NCBI GenBank assembly: GCA_964652125.1
Contig: CAZZAE010000022.1
Coordinates: 1-16,337, forward strand
Length of the DNA: 16,337 bases
Reading direction: 5' to 3'
Source: CAZFNQ01 sp964652125
GTDB lineage: Bacteria > Patescibacteriota > Saccharimonadia > Saccharimonadales > JANWIN01
Shown: positions 12,764-16,337 of the stretch, one piece after another
Position numbering within the stretch: the stretch's first letter is position 1
How the letters are laid out: the number at the start of each line of letters is the position of its first letter
Notes under the pieces: model-generated
Database searches by the model: none
What the model was told of the DNA's origin: nothing
Seen by the model: only the letters and a program-made list of their open reading frames with translations
Translations under genes and position numbers: made by a program

Positions 12764-15700
12764 GCCTGCTCCTTATCTTCGCTTTTGGTTGCAACCGTAG
12801 CGGTATTATCGTCGTCGTCATCACTTGAATTACTGCTATCAGTTGGCGGTAAGTCATCGGCTAGTCCCATCACCTCAAACTCATCCTGGACAGCATCCTC
12901 AGTTACGTCTACCTCAGATATTTCGGCTTTAGGGACCTCAACTTCGGCAAGGTGTGCAGCTTCTTCCTTAATGTTTTGAGCCAAGACACTCTCAGCATCA
13001 ATGACCTCATCAGAACTCATTAGGTCTACTTTTAGTCCTAGTCCTTGAAGTTCCTTAACGAGCACATTAAAGCTTTCTGGCACTTTAGGACCGACAATTT
13101 CCGTACCTTTTATGATTGATTCGTAAGCTTTACTACGACCATAAACGTCATCGGATTTAATAGTTAGCATTTCTTGAAGAGTGTAAGCAGCACCATAAGC
13201 TTCAAGTGCCCAGACTTCCATTTCTCCAAATCGCTGACCACCATTTTGGGCTTTACCACCCAAAGGTTGCTGAGTAACCATAGTGTATGGTCCGGTTGAA
13301 CGGGCATGAATTTTGTCAGCAATCATATGGTTAAGCTTAATCATGTACATAGATCCCACTGTTGTGGTTTCTTTGAATGCGCCGCCGCTGCGACCATCAA
13401 ATAGCTGCATTTTACCGTCTTCTGGCATACCAGCCTGCTTCAGCAAGCTCATAATTTTATCTGTTGGAATACCATTAAAAGGTGGACTGGCAACTTTCAT
13501 ACCCAAAGCTCTAGCTGCCATACCGAGATGAGTCTCAAACAACTGACCAACATTCATTCTGGACGGCACACCAAGTGGGTTCAGGATAATGTCTATTGGA
13601 GTACCATCAGCCATGAATGGCATATCTTCAACTGGCAGAATTCGTGAAATTACACCCTTGTTACCATGTCGTCCACCCAACTTGTCTCCGACAGCTATCT
13701 TACGCATTTGAGCTACAAATATCTGTATTTGCATTATTACGCCAGCCTTAAGCTCGTGTCCGTTAGCTCGACTAAAGACTTTTACACCAACTACTTTACC
13801 GTGCTTACCGTTGCTCATTCGCTGTGAAGTATCTCGGACTTCTTTGGCTTTTTCACCGAAGATCGCTCTCAGCAAACGCTCTTCGGAACTTAGTTCTTGT
13901 TCACCTTTAGGAGTAATTTTACCAACAAGTATATCGCCCGGGTGAACATCGGCTCCGATGCGAACAATGCCGTCTTCGTCTAGGTGACGCAGGGCTTCTT
14001 CGCTGACGTTAGGGATATCACGGGTTACAATCTCAGGACCTAGTTTAGTTTCACGAACTTCAGTCATGAAATCGACAATATGTATTGAAGTTAAGCTGTC
14101 ATCTTCTACTAGTTTTCTAGAAATAATGATGGCGTCTTCAAAGTTATAGCCAGACCAAGGCATAAAGGCCACGAGAAGGTCTTTACCAAGTGCTAACTCA
14201 CCATTTTGGATGGACATACCCTCTATCAGGGTGTCACCTTTTTTAACTTTATCACCGCTGTTGACGACAACTTTGTTGTTTATACAGCTGCCTTCATTAC
14301 TACGTACGAAATGCTGTGGTTCATAAGTAACTGTATGACCATTCTTATATTTAACTTTCAATTCATTGGCGTTTGAGGTCATGACAGTACCACTATCCTC
14401 AGCCATAACAATTTGGCCACTGTTTTGTGCCACAATCGCTTCCATGCCAGTCCCGACAATTGGTGAAGATGGATTAATTAACGGTACTGCTTTACGTTGC
14501 TGGTTACTACCCATCAGGCTGCGGTAAACATAGTTCTTCTCAATAAAAGGAATTAATGCGGCACTGGAACCAATAATTTGACGCCTCGATGCATCCATAT
14601 GAGTGATGTCGTTAGCATCAACCTCTCCTGAAACTAATCGATTACGAGCACTAATACGGTCATTTTTAAAATAGCCGCTAGCATCAAATTCTTCATTGGC
14701 GCTAGCAATTACAGCTTGTTCTTCCTCTGAAGCATCCATAAAGATGACTTTATCGGTTACTTTGGCACGGACAGGCCAAGTGACTCTAGTTTTAACTGTT
14801 GCCAGGCGCTTAGCCATATCAGCTGTAATTTTGCTGCCGGATTTAACAATTACTTTTCCCTTAGCGTCTTCTAAGTTGACAGCAGCTATGTGACCAGTAG
14901 CGTCTTTTGCAGTTACAGCGTTAATAACTCTACGATATGGAGTTTCAATAAAACCGTAGTCATTTATACGAGCATAACTAGCCATATTTAAGACTAAGCC
15001 AATATTGGCACCTTCGGGTGTTTCTACAGCACAAATTCGTCCATAATGCGTAGCATGGGCATCTCGAACTTCAAAACCAGCCCTCTCACGTGATAGACCA
15101 CCAGGTCCCATAGAACTTAAACGACGTTTGTGAGCTAACTCACTTAGTGGATTAATTTGATCCATGAATTGGGACAACTGGGAGCTAGCAAAGAACTCAC
15201 GGACAGCTGCGACTATCGGACGAGCATTAATTAGTTGAGAAGGTGTAACTGTCTCAATTTCACTCATGCTCATACGGTCTTTGGTGTTTCGCTCCATTCT
15301 TAGCAAACCAATTCTAAATTGTCGCTGAACTAACTCACCGACTAATTTAACGCGTCGATTAGAAAGGGAATCTATATCGTCAGCTGGTTCTTGAGTGTTG
15401 TTAAGCCGGATAATTTCGGCAACAATTGCCAAGATATCTTCTAGACGCATGATTCGGTTCTCAATTGTGTTGGGGATATCTATATTTAGTCGTTTATTAA
15501 TCTTGTAACGACCAACACGACTAAAATCAAAACGCTTGAAGTTATAAAACATGTTTTCTAGCAAGCTTCGGGCGTTTTCCACAGTTGCTAAATCACCGGG
15601 TCTTAATCTTCGATAAACCTCAATTAAGGCATCACTTTGACCATGAGTCGGATCTTTTTCAATAGTGGCATCAAGGTGATTGAGCGTGCCTTGATCGACG

Positions 15701-16335
15701 TGAGCAAAGTGCTCACGCATTTGGGCATCACTAACACCAAGAGCTCTAAGAAGAGTAGTTACAGCAATCTTTCGCTTACGATCAATTTTCACAAATATGG
15801 CACCGGCGGCAGATGTTTCAAACTCCAACCAAGCTCCACGTCCTGGGATGACTTTGGCACCGTATAGATTTGTTGAACCATGGGCATCGGAAGTAAAGAA
15901 GACTCCAGCAGAACGAATAAGTTGGCTGACTACTACTCTCTCGGCACCATTTATTACAAAAGTTCCACGAGTTGTCATCCAGGGGTAATCTCCTAAGTAG
16001 ATCTCTTGTTCTTTTACTTCACCGGTAACTTTGTTTGTCAAAACTACAGTCGCTTTAAGCGGAGCATCATAGCTAACATTGTTCTCCCGAGCTTCAGATT
16101 CTGACATTTTAGGTGCTTCAAATCGATAACCTTTAAAACTCAGTGACAATTTAGTGCTAGTGTAATCATCAATTGGGCTTATTTCAGCCAATAGCTCCCC
16201 CAGCCCCTCATCGACAAACCATTGGAAGGACTTGTTCTGATGATCTACCAAGTTTGGTAGGTCAATAATGTCGTCTTTTTTAGTGAAATAAATTCGTTCT
16301 TGTTCTTTAGCAACTTGCGCAGTGCTTTTAGCCAT
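12760..16335 (-). CDS. rpoB: RNA polymerase beta subunit with acidic C-terminal tail
   Basis: 1191-residue beta subunit, complete from the ATG 2 bp inside the window edge. The active-site lysines are K885 and K893 in GDKLGGRHGNKG. The rifampicin region is at 383-411; D392, H402 and S407 match E. coli D516, H526 and S531, but N518 is I394 and the cluster II stretch reads GLVLNM (446-451). The conserved body ends near residue 1107; about 84 further residues are acidic, ending in a Ser/Asp stretch with five consecutive Asp (1172-1176) that is probably disordered. No large lineage insertions like E. coli SI1 or SI2 are evident. rpoC follows with an ATGA overlap. The promoter lies outside the window; the usual rplJ-rplL neighbours cannot be checked. 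Confidence 0.99.
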   Translation of the reverse strand: MAKSTAQVAKEQERIYFTKKDDIIDLPNLVDHQNKSFQWFVDEGLGELLAEISPIDDYTSTKLSLSFKGYRFEAPKMSESEARENNVSYDAPLKATVVLTNKVTGEVKEQEIYLGDYPWMTTRGTFVINGAERVVVSQLIRSAGVFFTSDAHGSTNLYGAKVIPGRGAWLEFETSAAGAIFVKIDRKRKIAVTTLLRALGVSDAQMREHFAHVDQGTLNHLDATIEKDPTHGQSDALIEVYRRLRPGDLATVENARSLLENMFYNFKRFDFSRVGRYKINKRLNIDIPNTIENRIMRLEDILAIVAEIIRLNNTQEPADDIDSLSNRRVKLVGELVQRQFRIGLLRMERNTKDRMSMSEIETVTPSQLINARPIVAAVREFFASSQLSQFMDQINPLSELAHKRRLSSMGPGGLSRERAGFEVRDAHATHYGRICAVETPEGANIGLVLNMASYARINDYGFIETPYRRVINAVTAKDATGHIAAVNLEDAKGKVIVKSGSKITADMAKRLATVKTRVTWPVRAKVTDKVIFMDASEEEQAVIASANEEFDASGYFKNDRISARNRLVSGEVDANDITHMDASRRQIIGSSAALIPFIEKNYVYRSLMGSNQQRKAVPLINPSSPIVGTGMEAIVAQNSGQIVMAEDSGTVMTSNANELKVKYKNGHTVTYEPQHFVRSNEGSCINNKVVVNSGDKVKKGDTLIEGMSIQNGELALGKDLLVAFMPWSGYNFEDAIIISRKLVEDDSLTSIHIVDFMTEVRETKLGPEIVTRDIPNVSEEALRHLDEDGIVRIGADVHPGDILVGKITPKGEQELSSEERLLRAIFGEKAKEVRDTSQRMSNGKHGKVVGVKVFSRANGHELKAGVIMQIQIFVAQMRKIAVGDKLGGRHGNKGVISRILPVEDMPFMADGTPIDIILNPLGVPSRMNVGQLFETHLGMAARALGMKVASPPFNGIPTDKIMSLLKQAGMPEDGKMQLFDGRSGGAFKETTTVGSMYMIKLNHMIADKIHARSTGPYTMVTQQPLGGKAQNGGQRFGEMEVWALEAYGAAYTLQEMLTIKSDDVYGRSKAYESIIKGTEIVGPKVPESFNVLVKELQGLGLKVDLMSSDEVIDAESVLAQNIKEEAAHLAEVEVPKAEISEVDVTEDAVQDEFEVMGLADDLPPTDSSNSSDDDDDNTATVATKSEDKEQA

Positions 16336-16337
16336 AA

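Overview
The window is one continuous block of informational genes, all read on the minus strand: RNA polymerase, then the str (streptomycin) cluster, then the start of the S10 ribosomal-protein cluster. Transcription runs from high to low coordinates: rpoB, rpoC, rpsL, rpsG, a small Cys protein, fusA, a second small Cys protein, tuf, an acidic unknown protein, rpsJ, a histidine-phosphatase-like gene, a small membrane protein, rplC, rplD, rplW and the N-terminal part of rplB, which is cut by the window edge. No RNA genes, mobile elements or CRISPR arrays are visible.

The gene set and protein styles are bacterial. Small lineage-specific ORFs inserted between universal genes, low-complexity tails on S10, L23 and RpoB, and the overall protein character suggest a Patescibacteria/CPR genome. 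Saccharibacteria (TM7) is my best guess, from recognition rather than a search. UGA is a normal stop here (rpoB, rpoC, rplC and the membrane gene end in TGA), so the UGA=Gly code of Gracilibacteria/Absconditabacteria does not apply.

Region 16335-8927 encodes the two large RNA polymerase subunits, joined by an ATGA overlap. Region 8872-4017 holds S12, S7, EF-G and EF-Tu, with one unknown small protein on each side of EF-G; EF-Tu has its own good promoter. Region 4014-3116 couples an unknown acidic protein to S10. The usual rpsJ-rplC junction is then broken by a phosphatase-like gene, a small membrane protein and a 240-bp non-coding leader with a promoter and folded RNA. The ribosomal genes resume at rplC, which starts with TTG. 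Most junctions are translationally coupled (TAATG, TAGTG or ATGA).

The main oddities are in highly conserved machinery. RpoC lacks all four cysteines of the N-terminal zinc ribbon and three of the four ligands of the second zinc site. EF-G has NKIN in place of the G4 motif NKxD and a changed G5 loop, while EF-Tu in the same cluster keeps NKMD. RpoB carries an unusual rifampicin pocket and an acidic C-terminal tail. The best candidates for new biology are these protein changes, the two CxxxC proteins flanking fusA, and the structured rplC leader.
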